Assembly: GCA_963788205.1 (NCBI GenBank) | Contig: CAWBGG010000006.1 | Coordinates: 1 to 64,000, forward strand | Origin: CAVVMA01 sp963788205 | GTDB taxonomy: Bacteria > Desulfobacterota > Binatia > Binatales > Binataceae | Reading direction: 5' to 3' | Length of the DNA: 64,000 bases | The notes under the pieces: generated by a model | What the model saw: only the letters and a program-made list of their open reading frames with translations | The model's database searches: none | What the model was told of the DNA's origin: nothing | Program-made: the position numbers and the translations under genes | Shown here: positions 25,787 to 34,684 of the stretch, one piece after another | Numbering within the stretch: the stretch's first letter is position 1 | How the letters are laid out: the number at the start of each line of letters is the position of its first letter

Positions 25787-27178
25787 TCAGCCGCCCGACG
25801 CGATCGCTTGGCGGCGATCGCGCTCGACATCCTCAAACCATGCCGACAGCTCGTTGGTCATTCTGGCCACGCGCTCGGGATGTGCCGGCGCCAGGTCGTT
25901 ACGCTCGAAAGGATCGTTTTTCAGATCGAAAAGCTGAGGCGGCGGGGCAGGCGGCCTCGATCTTTCGGGCAACGGACCGGCGTCGATGTCGTGGTATTTC
26001 TCGGGGTGGTATTTCGAGTCCACGTCGATCCCGAAATCTTCGCCGGTGGGAAACATCAGCTCGCGAATTGCGGGGCGCACCAGCTTCCACTTGCCATCGC
26101 GCATCGCCGCGTTGCACTCACCGTCGGGCGTGTAGCGATTCCATTGCCAGAAGCGCTGCGATGGCACCTTGCCCGGCTCGCCCTGCAGGATCGGCGCAAC
26201 GCTGATGCCGTCGAGCTGCAAATCGGTCGGAACTTCGACCCCCGCCAGCGCCATCAAGGTAGGCAGCCAGTCCGTGAAATGGATCAGCTCGTGAATCTGG
26301 CGGCGGCCGTCGATGCCGCCGGGCCATCGCAGGACCATCGGCAGCCGGATACCGCCTTCGTAGACCAGGGTCTTGGCGCCGGCGAATCCGCAATTGAAGC
26401 GATCGCTGCACATCTCGCCGTGGCCGCCGAACTGCGGCCCGTTGTCGCTGGTGAAAAGCACCAGCGTATTGTCCGCGATGCCGCTGCGGTCGATTTCTTC
26501 GAGCACGCGCGCGACGCCGCGATCCATGCACTGAATCATCGCGTAGATGGTGCTGACGGCGAGCGTGAAGTCGCCCGAATCGCGAAACGGCGCCAGGTCG
26601 GCCTCGTGCGCCTCGAACGGATAGTGCGGCGCGCTGTAGGCGAGATGGAGAAAGAATTTTTCGCGCTGATGGCGCCGGATGAACTGCGCGGCTTCTTCGG
26701 TGAGGACATCGGTGAGATAACGGCCGTCGGCGCCCGCGATACTGCGGTTGCGGTCCAGGCGCCATTGCCAATAGGGCTGCCATCCGCCGCTGAAACCCGC
26801 GAACTCGTCGAAGCCGCGGCGATTGGGATGGTAACGCGGATCGAGCGCGCCGTTGTGCCACTTACCGACCAAACCGGTCGCGTAGCCTGCGCGCCGCAGA
26901 AAATCCGCGATAGTCCGTTCGCGCAGCGCGAGCCGGTCCAGACCGCGCATCTCCAGCGTATCGAGCACGCCGGTGCGATGCGGATAGCGGCCGGTGAGAA
27001 GCGACGCGCGCGCGGGCGCGCACACCGGCGACGCCGAGTAATGTTGCGTCAGGCACAGTCCGTCGCTGACGAGTTGATCGAGCGTTGGCGTGCGCGATGC
27101 GCCGTAGTTGAAGCATCCGAAGTCGCCGTAGCCCATATCGTCGGCGACGACCAGGACGATGTTCGGCCGGTCGGTCAC
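25787..27178 (-). CDS. Sulfatase (arylsulfatase family)
   Basis: This is a 463-residue alkaline-phosphatase-superfamily hydrolase. The metal-binding opening NIVLVVADDMGYGD (Asp13, Asp14) and the sulfatase signature CAPARASLLTGR are present. Cys53 is the residue expected to be oxidised to formylglycine, and CxPxR is satisfied. A second signature GYATGLVGKWHNG follows, slightly varied from the usual GKWH-LG. There is no signal peptide, so it is probably cytoplasmic or the start is further upstream. It hydrolyses sulfate esters; the substrate is unknown. It is not next to the sulfate uptake locus. Confidence 0.92.
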   Translation of the reverse strand: MTDRPNIVLVVADDMGYGDFGCFNYGASRTPTLDQLVSDGLCLTQHYSASPVCAPARASLLTGRYPHRTGVLDTLEMRGLDRLALRERTIADFLRRAGYATGLVGKWHNGALDPRYHPNRRGFDEFAGFSGGWQPYWQWRLDRNRSIAGADGRYLTDVLTEEAAQFIRRHQREKFFLHLAYSAPHYPFEAHEADLAPFRDSGDFTLAVSTIYAMIQCMDRGVARVLEEIDRSGIADNTLVLFTSDNGPQFGGHGEMCSDRFNCGFAGAKTLVYEGGIRLPMVLRWPGGIDGRRQIHELIHFTDWLPTLMALAGVEVPTDLQLDGISVAPILQGEPGKVPSQRFWQWNRYTPDGECNAAMRDGKWKLVRPAIRELMFPTGEDFGIDVDSKYHPEKYHDIDAGPLPERSRPPAPPPQLFDLKNDPFERNDLAPAHPERVARMTNELSAWFEDVERDRRQAIASGG

Positions 27179-27223
27179 GTCTGAAATGAAACCACAGATG
27201 AACCGCCATGAACACCGGTCCGG

Positions 27224-27426
27224 TAGTGTCTCAGTTTGGCCTCGAAGGCAGTGTCGGCAGGTGGAAGAAAGGATTCGGGATTCTTCGCGCGCCAGACAAC
27301 GCAGACGCGCGAGAATGACAAGTTTGACAAGCTTTTTCTGTCATTCCCGCGCGTGGCTGCCGCGCGAGGAATCCCGGATCTTCTTCTGCTCACCCCACTC
27401 GCGAGCACTCTCAAACTGAGACACTA
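27224..27426. mobile_element. Fold-back miniature inverted-repeat element, family B
   Basis: A 199-bp element (27226-27424) has terminal inverted repeats beginning GTGTCTCAGTTTG and a TA on each flank. The interior is also self-complementary: GATTCGGGATTCTTCGCGCG near the left end pairs imperfectly with the arm near 27361-27390. The whole unit can therefore fold into one long hairpin. It has no credible reading frame. It lies between the sulfatase and P450 genes. Confidence 0.75.
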
Positions 27427-27557
27427 CGACCGCTGCGCTCGGGACGCCAGGAAGGGAGCGAGGATTCTTATCTTGTCATTCGGAACGGGGTCATGCGCCG
27501 GGGGCGATGCGGAGAGAGGAATCTACGCGGAGCGATTCTCTTTGGGCCCTTGCCCGC

Positions 27558-28832
27558 TCACGCGTACGCCGCTTCGGCGGTGCGCATCTCGTAGCGAATC
27601 GGCATGTGCTTGATTCCGCCGACAAAGCTCGAGCGCAGCCGCTCCATCGGGCCGGCCGGCTCGACGTAATCCAGGCGCTCGGCGAGCTGGCTGAAGATAA
27701 CCTCCAGTTCCAGCCGGGCGAGATTTGCGCCCAGGCAGAAATGCTCGCCGATTCCGAACGCGACGTGCGGGTTCGGATCGCGCGAGATATCGAAGCGGTC
27801 GGGATGCTCGAAGACTTCCTCGTCGCGATTGGCCGACGGATAGAACAGGCACAACGTGTCGCCGGCCTTGATTTTCTGCCCGCGCAGCTCGGTGTCTTCC
27901 TTGGCGGTGCGCGCGAACTGGATCACCGGCGTGGTCCAGCGCACGATCTCCTCGACCGCCGGCGCGATCAGCGACGGGTCGGACTTGAGCAGGCGCCACT
28001 GCTCGGGATTCTCGATAAAGGCCTGCAGGCCGCCGGTGGTCGCGTTGCGGGTGGTCTCATTGCCGGCCACCACGAGCAGAAAGAAATACGACAGCAGCTC
28101 GAAAGTCGGCAGCGGCTGATCGTTGAGCGTGGAGTTGGCGATTACGCTGGTCAGGTCGTCCTGCGGCTCTCGCCGGCGCTTTTCGCACAGCTCGTTGAAG
28201 TAGTTGAACAGGCCGATTCGCGCACGGTCCATCGTCTCCTGGAGCGAGGTGCCCTGCTGGAATTCCGGATCGGCGCCGCCGATAGTCTCATTGGTCCAGG
28301 TGAAGAGCTGCTCCCAATCCTGGCGCGGCACGCCCAACTGCTCGGCGATCACGGCCAGCGGCAGCTTGGAGGAAATATCCGTTACGAAATCGCATTCGCC
28401 GCTCGCGGCGGCCTGGTCGAGGATGCCGCGTGCGATCTCTTCGATCTGTGGCTGGAGCTGGCGGACCGAGCGCGGCGTGAAGCGCTTGTTGACCAGCCCC
28501 CGATACTTTCCGTGTTCGGGCGGGTCCATGTCGAGCAGATGCTTGAACGGCATCTGTCCGGGGTCTTCGCCAGGGCCGGGCGTTCCGTACTCGTTGGTGA
28601 CGATCAGCAGGCGGGGAGCGTTCAGAAAGAGATTGGGCTGGGTCCCGATCGCGAGAATGTCGGCGTGCTTGGTGATTGCCCAGAACGGCTCGTAGAGGTA
28701 GGGCCGCTCACAGCGGAAGACCGGCGCGTGCTTGCGCAAGTACGCCCATTCCTTATGCGGATAGCCGTTGCGGGCGTAATGATCGGGCGTGATGATATCG
28801 AGTGTGTCGAGCGAAAGACCGTTGCTGCCCAT
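27558..28832 (-). CDS. Cytochrome P450
   Basis: This is a 424-residue soluble bacterial P450. The I-helix motif AGNETT is at 256-261, the K-helix ExxR at Glu295-Arg298, and the heme-binding loop FGIGEHFCLG holds Cys366 as thiolate ligand. There is no membrane anchor. It hydroxylates an unknown, probably hydrophobic, substrate and would need ferredoxin and reductase partners, which are not visible nearby. The sequence style (long DMDPPEHGKYR block) resembles CYPs of steroid- and terpene-degrading actinobacteria and proteobacteria. Confidence 0.95.
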   Translation of the reverse strand: MGSNGLSLDTLDIITPDHYARNGYPHKEWAYLRKHAPVFRCERPYLYEPFWAITKHADILAIGTQPNLFLNAPRLLIVTNEYGTPGPGEDPGQMPFKHLLDMDPPEHGKYRGLVNKRFTPRSVRQLQPQIEEIARGILDQAAASGECDFVTDISSKLPLAVIAEQLGVPRQDWEQLFTWTNETIGGADPEFQQGTSLQETMDRARIGLFNYFNELCEKRRREPQDDLTSVIANSTLNDQPLPTFELLSYFFLLVVAGNETTRNATTGGLQAFIENPEQWRLLKSDPSLIAPAVEEIVRWTTPVIQFARTAKEDTELRGQKIKAGDTLCLFYPSANRDEEVFEHPDRFDISRDPNPHVAFGIGEHFCLGANLARLELEVIFSQLAERLDYVEPAGPMERLRSSFVGGIKHMPIRYEMRTAEAAYA

Positions 28833-28954
28833 GCCTGTAAGTCTCCGTCAGTCTTTTCTATACCGATCCGCGCGCGTGTCAATGGACGGCGCCCCTCGGC
28901 GTGGTCAAATTTGAAATTCGGCAGCAGGCAACCAAAATCAAAGGGTCGGGAAGC

Positions 28955-28988
28955 TGGATATTTCCTGGCGTTTGGGCTACAATGTAGC
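28955..28988 (+). promoter_or_regulatory. Promoter and operator of the RelB/YafQ pair
   Basis: A perfect inverted repeat GCTACA-A-TGTAGC (28976-28988) contains a TACAAT -10 hexamer (28978-28983). A weak -35 (TGGATA, 28955-28960) is 17 bases upstream. An operator overlapping the -10 is the usual autorepression layout of toxin-antitoxin genes. It is inferred from sequence only. Confidence 0.55.
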
Positions 28989-29007
28989 TCAAAAGCAGGT
29001 TAACGCC

Positions 29008-29271
29008 ATGACTGACAATTCCGTCGTTCGCGCCCGCATCAATGAACGCACCAAAAGGGAAGCCGCTGCGGCGCTGAAGAAAATCGGCCTTACTGTGTCC
29101 GATGCCTTTCGCCTGCTGCTGGTCCGCGTCGCGGCGGAAAAGGCCCTGCCGTTCGAGCCGCTCAAGCCCAACGCTGAAACCGTAGCAGCGATGAAAGCCG
29201 CGCGCCGGGGCGAGCTGGTCAAGGTCGGCAAGCCGGACAAACTGCTGCGAAGCCTGAATGCGGGAGATTAA
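29008..29271 (+). CDS. RelB/DinJ-type antitoxin
   Basis: This 87-residue protein shows the RelB/DinJ ribbon-helix-helix pattern: VVRARINERTKREAAAALKK, then GLTVSDAFRLLLVRVAAEKA with the typical LPFEPLKPN continuation. The C-terminus would wrap the toxin. The ATG at 29008 gives the family's normal N-terminus. It overlaps the downstream YafQ-type toxin gene by 14 bases, and a palindrome lies just upstream for autoregulation. Confidence 0.9.
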   Translation: MTDNSVVRARINERTKREAAAALKKIGLTVSDAFRLLLVRVAAEKALPFEPLKPNAETVAAMKAARRGELVKVGKPDKLLRSLNAGD

Positions 29272-29539
29272 ATACACTACCCGCTTTCAGCGTGACTACA
29301 AGCGAGAAAAATCCGGCCGGCACAGCAAGAGGCTGGACGCCCTACTCATGGCGGTCGTCAACTTGCTCGCCGCCGACACGCCGCTGCCGCGCCGGAATAT
29401 CGATCACCCACTGTCCGGCGAATGGAACGATCACCGCGACTGCCACCTCAGGCCGGATCTCGTTCTCATCTACCGCAAGCCGGATGACGACAGCCTCGAA
29501 CTTGTACGCTTGGGCTCGCATAGTGAGCTTGGGCTGTGA
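29258..29539 (+). CDS. YafQ-family mRNA interferase toxin
   Basis: This 93-residue RelE-superfamily ribonuclease has the YafQ residues His50 (NIDHPLSG), His63 (DCHLRPD), Asp67 and His88 (LGSHSELGL). The YafQ hallmarks WNDHRDCHLRPDLVLIY are intact, so the toxin should be active. It is read from an ATG inside the antitoxin gene, so its translation is coupled. Known relatives cleave mRNA on the ribosome at in-frame lysine codons. Confidence 0.92.
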   Translation: MREIKYTTRFQRDYKREKSGRHSKRLDALLMAVVNLLAADTPLPRRNIDHPLSGEWNDHRDCHLRPDLVLIYRKPDDDSLELVRLGSHSELGL

Positions 29540-29677
29540 AACGGTGGCGCTCGGCGGGGAAGGGTGACGGCTAGCCGAAATCTTCTTGCTCGCCGGGGAG
29601 GGCGCGGGCCGCTCGGGTTTCGAAAAGCGGCGGTTCCTCACCAATTGGAGCCAGATAAGCATAGCCGTTGAATCCGC

Positions 29678-30481
29678 CTATTTTTTCTTCAGCGCCTGCT
29701 CGACGCCGGCCATCCGGCGCCGGTCAACCCTAAAGTTGCCGGCATTGCGCAACGCCTGGCCGGCGGCGAGCAGAAAGTGATGCGAATGGGCGCTGCGGAT
29801 CGTCGCCGCAAAGCCCATCGCGTCCTGCGCCTGGTTGACCGCCAGCTTGAGTAGGCGCAGCACAAAGCGATCACTCTCCGCAATCCGGCGGGCCATCGCG
29901 AGCGTCGCTTGCTCCAGCTCCGCGCGCGGCACGACCGTGTTCACAAAGCCGGCGCGCATCGCCTCGTCCGCGTCCATAAAACGGCTCTGGAACAGCACTT
30001 CCTTGGCCTTGCGCACGCCGATGTCCCACGGCACCGAGAAATACTGGGTGAGCGAGGGCAAAAATCGCGCGTCGTCGGCCGCGACGATCAGGTCCATCGC
30101 GGAGGCGATCATCCATCCGCCGAAAATGCAAAAGCCCTGCACCTGCGCGATAGTCGGCTTGGGCAAATCGCGCCAGCGCAGCGTGTTGTCGAGGTAGAGG
30201 TCCCACGAGCGCTTATGCTGTGCGCGGATTCCCCCGCCAGGGGGCCGCGCGGCGTAGTCTTCGAGCTCTTCGGGCGTGCCGAGATCATGGCCGGAGGAAA
30301 AATGCTCGCCCGCGCCCGACAGGATGATGACCCGCACGTCGTCATCGGCGATCGCGGCGCCGAACGCCTGATCCAGCTCTTCGAGCAAGACGCGACTCTG
30401 CGCGTTGCGCTGGCGCGGGCGATTGAGAATCACGCGCGCGATACGATCGTCTTTTTCGTAAACAATCTGACGGTAGGACAT
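29678..30481 (-). CDS. Enoyl-CoA hydratase/isomerase family protein
   Basis: This is a 267-residue crotonase-fold enzyme. The first oxyanion-hole segment is GAGEHFSSGHDLGT and the second is GFCIFGGWMIASAMDLIVAA, as usual in this family. In place of the classical first catalytic Glu, the region ADDARFLPSLTQYFSVPWD is divergent, so simple hydratase activity is not certain. The ATG at 30481 is chosen because GGAGGT precedes it and it gives the family start SYRQIVYEKDD. A 65-residue upstream extension is unsupported. Confidence 0.87.
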   Translation of the reverse strand: MSYRQIVYEKDDRIARVILNRPRQRNAQSRVLLEELDQAFGAAIADDDVRVIILSGAGEHFSSGHDLGTPEELEDYAARPPGGGIRAQHKRSWDLYLDNTLRWRDLPKPTIAQVQGFCIFGGWMIASAMDLIVAADDARFLPSLTQYFSVPWDIGVRKAKEVLFQSRFMDADEAMRAGFVNTVVPRAELEQATLAMARRIAESDRFVLRLLKLAVNQAQDAMGFAATIRSAHSHHFLLAAGQALRNAGNFRVDRRRMAGVEQALKKK

Positions 30482-30786
30482 GGCGCTGACCTCCGCGCCG
30501 CAGCGGCGCTGATGCGGCCCAAGCGTAGTCGCGAGCCGGGACGATCGCCAGCGTCTGTTTTTTGGAAGTGCGGGCGGTGAGTGCGAGAACCTACGAATCA
30601 AGGGTCTGCTACCATCGCCGGGGCGGGCCGATGACAATCTTCTATCGCGTTTTCCCCGTTTAATCGAAATTGTCATTCAATTACGATTCAAGGACCTCGA
30701 TACTCCGAGGGATCTTCACTCGTCGGCGGAGATTAGCTCGATTCAGTTGGGGCAGGTTGCGTCGCGCGGACAAAGACGGATACAGC

Positions 30787-31443
30787 ATGACACAGTCCGT
30801 GAACGACCTCGCTAACGCGTTTCTGCTGGTCTACGCGGGATTGTTCCCAATCGTTAACCCAATCGGCGGCGCGCCGATTTTCCTTGGCCTGACCCGAGAG
30901 TGTACCGAGAAGGAACGCAACGCACTTGCGCTGCGTGTCGCGTGCAACAGTTTCGTCCTGCTGCTCGGCTCGCTCCTGGTCGGTTCGTATGTGCTTGAGT
31001 TCTTCGGAATCACCTTGCCGATCGTGCGTGTCGCCGGTGGGCTCGTCGTCACTGCAACCGGCTGGAACCTTCTCCAGGCAGGATCTTATGGGGACGACGA
31101 GCAGGCCGGGCATCGACCAGTAGTATCGACCGACGGGTTTTATCCGCTCACGATGCCGATTACCGTGGGCCCAGGGTCGATCGCGGTGGCTATCACACTT
31201 GGCAGCCAGCGGCCGCGAGTGGCTCTACCGGAGGTCGCACTACTCGGGGGCGCGGCCGTTGCTGGCCTGGTCGCGATCGCCGCGACGGTATACGTGTGCT
31301 ACCGATTTGCCGAGGGGACCGTTGGAGCGCTCGGCGAGCACGGCGCCAATGTGTTGGTGCGGCTGTCGGCGTTCATCCTGCTCTGCATCGGCATCGAAAT
31401 TATTTGGAACGGCTACAGCGCCCTCGTCCGTGTTGCCGGCTAG
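30787..31443 (+). CDS. MarC family integral membrane protein
   Basis: This is a 218-residue protein with about six membrane helices. The MarC/UPF0056 hallmarks are present: LFPIVNPIGGAPIFLGLT in the first part, and a second similar block FYPLTMPITVGPGSIAVAI in the middle, reflecting the internal duplication of the family. The ATG at 30787 is the first that gives a normal MarC start. The family's transport role is not established, and older claims of antibiotic resistance do not hold generally. Confidence 0.92.
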   Translation: MTQSVNDLANAFLLVYAGLFPIVNPIGGAPIFLGLTRECTEKERNALALRVACNSFVLLLGSLLVGSYVLEFFGITLPIVRVAGGLVVTATGWNLLQAGSYGDDEQAGHRPVVSTDGFYPLTMPITVGPGSIAVAITLGSQRPRVALPEVALLGGAAVAGLVAIAATVYVCYRFAEGTVGALGEHGANVLVRLSAFILLCIGIEIIWNGYSALVRVAG

Positions 31444-31573
31444 CCGACATTCTCTCTTCGGTTGGCTCGCCGTATGAGTCCAATCGCATTACCACCGAGT
31501 GGCTGAGCCATCTGCAGATCACCGATCAAGACAAGGAAGAGACTTGTCACCTGAACGCCGAACGCATCCTGCA

Positions 31574-32644
31574 CTAGATCTGGTACACGAACAGCTTCTC
31601 TTCCTTGGGGCGCAGGAAGACTTGCTTGCCGGGGACCAGGGCGAGGGCGCGTGAGCGGTCGTGGCCTAGCTCGACTTGCACGGGATCGCCCCAGGCCGTC
31701 ACCAGCTCGACCTTTACCTGCGGGCCGGCCGGATTCACGCTGCGGACGGTGGCGGGAAACTCGTGGCCGCCGTTGGGCTTGAGCAGGATCTCGATCATGT
31801 GCGGGCGGACGGCGAGCACCGCCTTGCGACTATCGTCGTGAGGGCGGACGTGACCGGCGTCCATCTCCATCTCGGTGTCGCCGATATACAACTTTCCGTT
31901 CTCGACCCGTCCGTGGAAAAGATTCACGTTGCCCAGAAAGTGGTGGACGAAGGCGTTGGCCGGATGATGGTAGACCTCCTCGGGAGTGCCGACCTGCTCG
32001 ATATGGCCGGCGTTCATCACCACCACGCGGTTGCCCAGCTCCAGCGCCTCGTCCTGATCGTGGGTCACGAACACGGTGGTGACCCGAATCTGCTCGTGCA
32101 GATGGCGCAGCCATTGGCGCAACTCGCGACGGACCTTGGCGTCGAGCGCGCCGAACGGTTCGTCGAGCAGCAGCACCTTGGGCTGCACGGCCAGCGTGCG
32201 CGCGAGCGCGACCCGCTGGCGTTGGCCGCCGGAAAGTTGCGAGGGATAGCGGTCGGCCAGGAAGTCAAGTTGCACCAGCTTCAACAATTCGTGCACGCGC
32301 GCGCCGATTTCGGCTTCGGTGGGACGCAATCGGCGCGGCCTCACGCGCATCCCGAAGGCCACGTTCTCGAACACCGTCATATGGCGGAAGAGCGCGTAAT
32401 GCTGAAAGACGAAGCCGACTTCGCGATCGCGGAAACTGCGCGTCGAGTTGTCGGCGCCGTTGACGATCACGCTTCCGCTGTCGGGCTTCTCCAGTCCGGC
32501 GATTACGCGCAGCAGGGTGGTCTTGCCCGAGCCCGAGGGGCCCAGCAGCGCGATCAGCTCGCCCTCGGCGATTTCGAGATCGACGCCGCCGAGCGCGACG
32601 AAGTCGCCGAAGTTCTTGCGGATTCCTTTGAGCCGGATACTCAT
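31574..32644 (-). CDS. cysA: Sulfate ABC transporter ATP-binding protein CysA
   Basis: This is a 356-residue ATPase of the sulfate/thiosulfate importer. It has Walker A GPSGSGKTTLL near residue 36, signature LSGGQRQRVALARTLA, Walker B VLLLDEPFGALD, and the H-loop VTHDQDEALEL. The C-terminal regulatory/TOBE-like part follows from about 240. It overlaps the cysW stop by four bases and is the last gene of the minus-strand sulfate locus. Confidence 0.96.
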   Translation of the reverse strand: MSIRLKGIRKNFGDFVALGGVDLEIAEGELIALLGPSGSGKTTLLRVIAGLEKPDSGSVIVNGADNSTRSFRDREVGFVFQHYALFRHMTVFENVAFGMRVRPRRLRPTEAEIGARVHELLKLVQLDFLADRYPSQLSGGQRQRVALARTLAVQPKVLLLDEPFGALDAKVRRELRQWLRHLHEQIRVTTVFVTHDQDEALELGNRVVVMNAGHIEQVGTPEEVYHHPANAFVHHFLGNVNLFHGRVENGKLYIGDTEMEMDAGHVRPHDDSRKAVLAVRPHMIEILLKPNGGHEFPATVRSVNPAGPQVKVELVTAWGDPVQVELGHDRSRALALVPGKQVFLRPKEEKLFVYQI

Positions 32645-33549
32645 GCGGCAACTTTCACGATTTCTTCCGCTTGTCCTAGTGGAACCGGAATCGCGCCGCG
32701 TTGCTCCAGCCAGCTCTTGAGCGCCAGGGTCGCGAGCGCCAGCAGCGTCAGCAGCGAGGCGACGGCGAACGAGGCCGCGAAATTATAGTCATTGTAGAGG
32801 ATTTCCACGTACAGCGGCATGGTGTTGGTATAGCCGCGGATATGGCCCGAGACCACCGACACCGCGCCGAACTCGCCCATCGCGCGCGCGTTGCAGAGCA
32901 CCATTCCGTAGAGCACGCCCAGCTTGACCTTGGGCAGCGTGATACGGGAAAAAGTCTGCCAGCCGTTGGCACCCAGCATCACGGCGGCCTCTTCTTCGGC
33001 AGTCCCGGCCGCCTGCATCACCGGAATCAGCTCGCGCGCGGCCAGCGGAAAGGTGACGAAGATCGTGGCGAGCACGATACCGGGTTCCGCGAAGATGATC
33101 CGCAGGCCGTGACTCGCAAGCCATCCGCCGATCGGCGTGCGCCGTCCCAGCAGCAGCACGAAGATCATCCCGGAGATCACCGGCGAGACCGCGACCGGCA
33201 GATCGATCAAAGTGGTGAGCGCGCTCTTGCCGCGGAACTCGAAGTTGGCGATCGCCCACGACGCCGCTAATCCAAAGGCGACATTGAGCGGCACCGCGAT
33301 CGCGGCGGTCAGCAGCGTGAGCCGAATCGCGGCGCGGGCCTCGGGGTCGGAGATCGACGCGAAGTAAACCGCCATCCCCTTGCGCAGCGCTTCGGCAAAG
33401 ACCGCGGCCAGCGGCACGAGCAGGAACAGCGCCACGAACGCCAGCGCGCCGGCCGTGACCACGATCCGGACAGCCGCGGGGTCGGTGGTCGCGGGACGGC
33501 GCGGGGTGATCGAGCTGATCGAACTGGGAGTTGACGACTTTTGCTTCAT
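32641..33549 (-). CDS. cysW: Sulfate ABC transporter permease CysW
   Basis: This is a 302-residue permease with six membrane helices. It carries the sulfate-permease block DLPVAVSPVISGMIFVLLLG and the EAA-type loop EEEAAVMLGANGWQTFSRI. GEFGAVSVVSGHIRGYTNTM is characteristic of CysW. The Ser/Thr-rich N-terminal extension of about 25 residues is longer than average. It lies between cysT (41-base gap) and cysA (4-base overlap). Confidence 0.95.
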   Translation of the reverse strand: MKQKSSTPSSISSITPRRPATTDPAAVRIVVTAGALAFVALFLLVPLAAVFAEALRKGMAVYFASISDPEARAAIRLTLLTAAIAVPLNVAFGLAASWAIANFEFRGKSALTTLIDLPVAVSPVISGMIFVLLLGRRTPIGGWLASHGLRIIFAEPGIVLATIFVTFPLAARELIPVMQAAGTAEEEAAVMLGANGWQTFSRITLPKVKLGVLYGMVLCNARAMGEFGAVSVVSGHIRGYTNTMPLYVEILYNDYNFAASFAVASLLTLLALATLALKSWLEQRGAIPVPLGQAEEIVKVAA

Positions 33550-33590
33550 AGTGGCGGCGCGATGCCCGGCCTGGTCCTGATCGCTTCGCT

Positions 33591-34424
33591 TTACGCCATC
33601 AGGCGGCGGCTGCTCCAGCGCTGGAGCAGGTTGATCGCCAGCAGCATCAGGAACGAAATCGACAGCATCACGATTGCGATCGCGGTGGCGCCGGGATAGT
33701 CGAATTGCTCGAGCTTGCTCATGATCAGCAGCGGCACCACTTCGGTGCGCATCGGCATGTTGCCCGAGATGAACACCACCGAGCCGTATTCGCCCAGCCC
33801 GCGCGCGAAGGCCAGCGCGAAGCCGGTGATGATCGCGGGCATCATCGCGGGAGCGATCACGCGCACCATCGTTTGCAGGCGGCTGGCGCCGAGCGTCGCG
33901 GCGGCTTCCTCGGATTCGGGATCGAGATCTTCGATCACCGGCTGGACGGTGCGGACCGCGAACGGCAAGCCGACGAAAGTCAGTGCCAGGATGATCCCGA
34001 GCGGCGCGAACGCGATCCGCACTCCGAGCGGCTCGAACCAGCGGCCGATCCAGCCGTTGCTCGCGTAGATAGTGGTCAGCGTGATGCCGGCCACGGAGGT
34101 CGGCAGCGCCAGCGGCAGATCCACCAGCCCGTCGATAATGCGCCGACAGGGGAAGTCGTAACGCACCAGGCTCCAGGCCAGCGCTGGCCCGAAGATCGAA
34201 TTGATCGCGGCGCCACCGGCCGCGGCGGTGATACTCAACTTGTACGCGGCAATCGTGCGCGGCGAGGTAACAATAGCTAGGAACTCACGGAAGGTGAGCG
34301 TTGCGGTCTTGAAGAAGATCGTGGAGAGAGGAATGAGCACGATCACGGCCAGGTAGACCAGCGTGTAGCCCATCGTGAGGCCGAAGCCGGGCAGGATAGA
34401 GCCGCGTTGATTCGAGTTGCTCAT
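33591..34424 (-). CDS. cysT: Sulfate ABC transporter permease CysT
   Basis: This is a 277-residue permease, partner of CysW. The sulfate-permease blocks DLPLALPTSVAGITLTTIY and SEEAAATLGASRLQTMVRV are clear, and ARGLGEYGSVVFISGNMP is the CysT version of the C-terminal motif. Six membrane helices are predicted. The 260-base gap before it, towards the binding-protein gene, is filled by GC-rich repeats. Confidence 0.95.
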   Translation of the reverse strand: MSNSNQRGSILPGFGLTMGYTLVYLAVIVLIPLSTIFFKTATLTFREFLAIVTSPRTIAAYKLSITAAAGGAAINSIFGPALAWSLVRYDFPCRRIIDGLVDLPLALPTSVAGITLTTIYASNGWIGRWFEPLGVRIAFAPLGIILALTFVGLPFAVRTVQPVIEDLDPESEEAAATLGASRLQTMVRVIAPAMMPAIITGFALAFARGLGEYGSVVFISGNMPMRTEVVPLLIMSKLEQFDYPGATAIAIVMLSISFLMLLAINLLQRWSSRRLMA

Positions 34425-34449
34425 TGACGGTGAATGATTTTGAAAGCTG

Positions 34450-34640
34450 ATGCGCTGGCTCCCTCAGAGCCCTCTCCCACAGATGGGAGAGGGTTTGGGT
34501 GAGGGACCTTAAGATTAAAAATTCTGTAAGTGCCCTCACCCGCGCCGCGCGGAAAGCCGCAAGGACGCAGAGTGACCGACCGCGCGGCTTGCCCTCTCCC
34601 GCGGCATCGCGGGCGAGGGATTCGGAGCGTCAACCCTAAA
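34450..34640. repeat. GC-rich hairpin repeats between sbp and cysT
   Basis: A 10-bp stem CCCTCTCCCA/TGGGAGAGGG (34470-34479 with 34484-34493) is followed by TTTGGGTGAGGG. A second, inverted, degenerate version follows around 34533-34620 (CCCTCACCCGCGC ... CCTCTCCCGCGGC). This belongs to the dispersed family seen at 16549 and 63043. It separates the binding-protein gene from the permease genes and could attenuate transcription, giving more binding protein than permease. Confidence 0.65.
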
Positions 34641-34684
34641 GCACAAGTCATAACAGTAAACTGACGGTCTACTCGTTCACTTGC

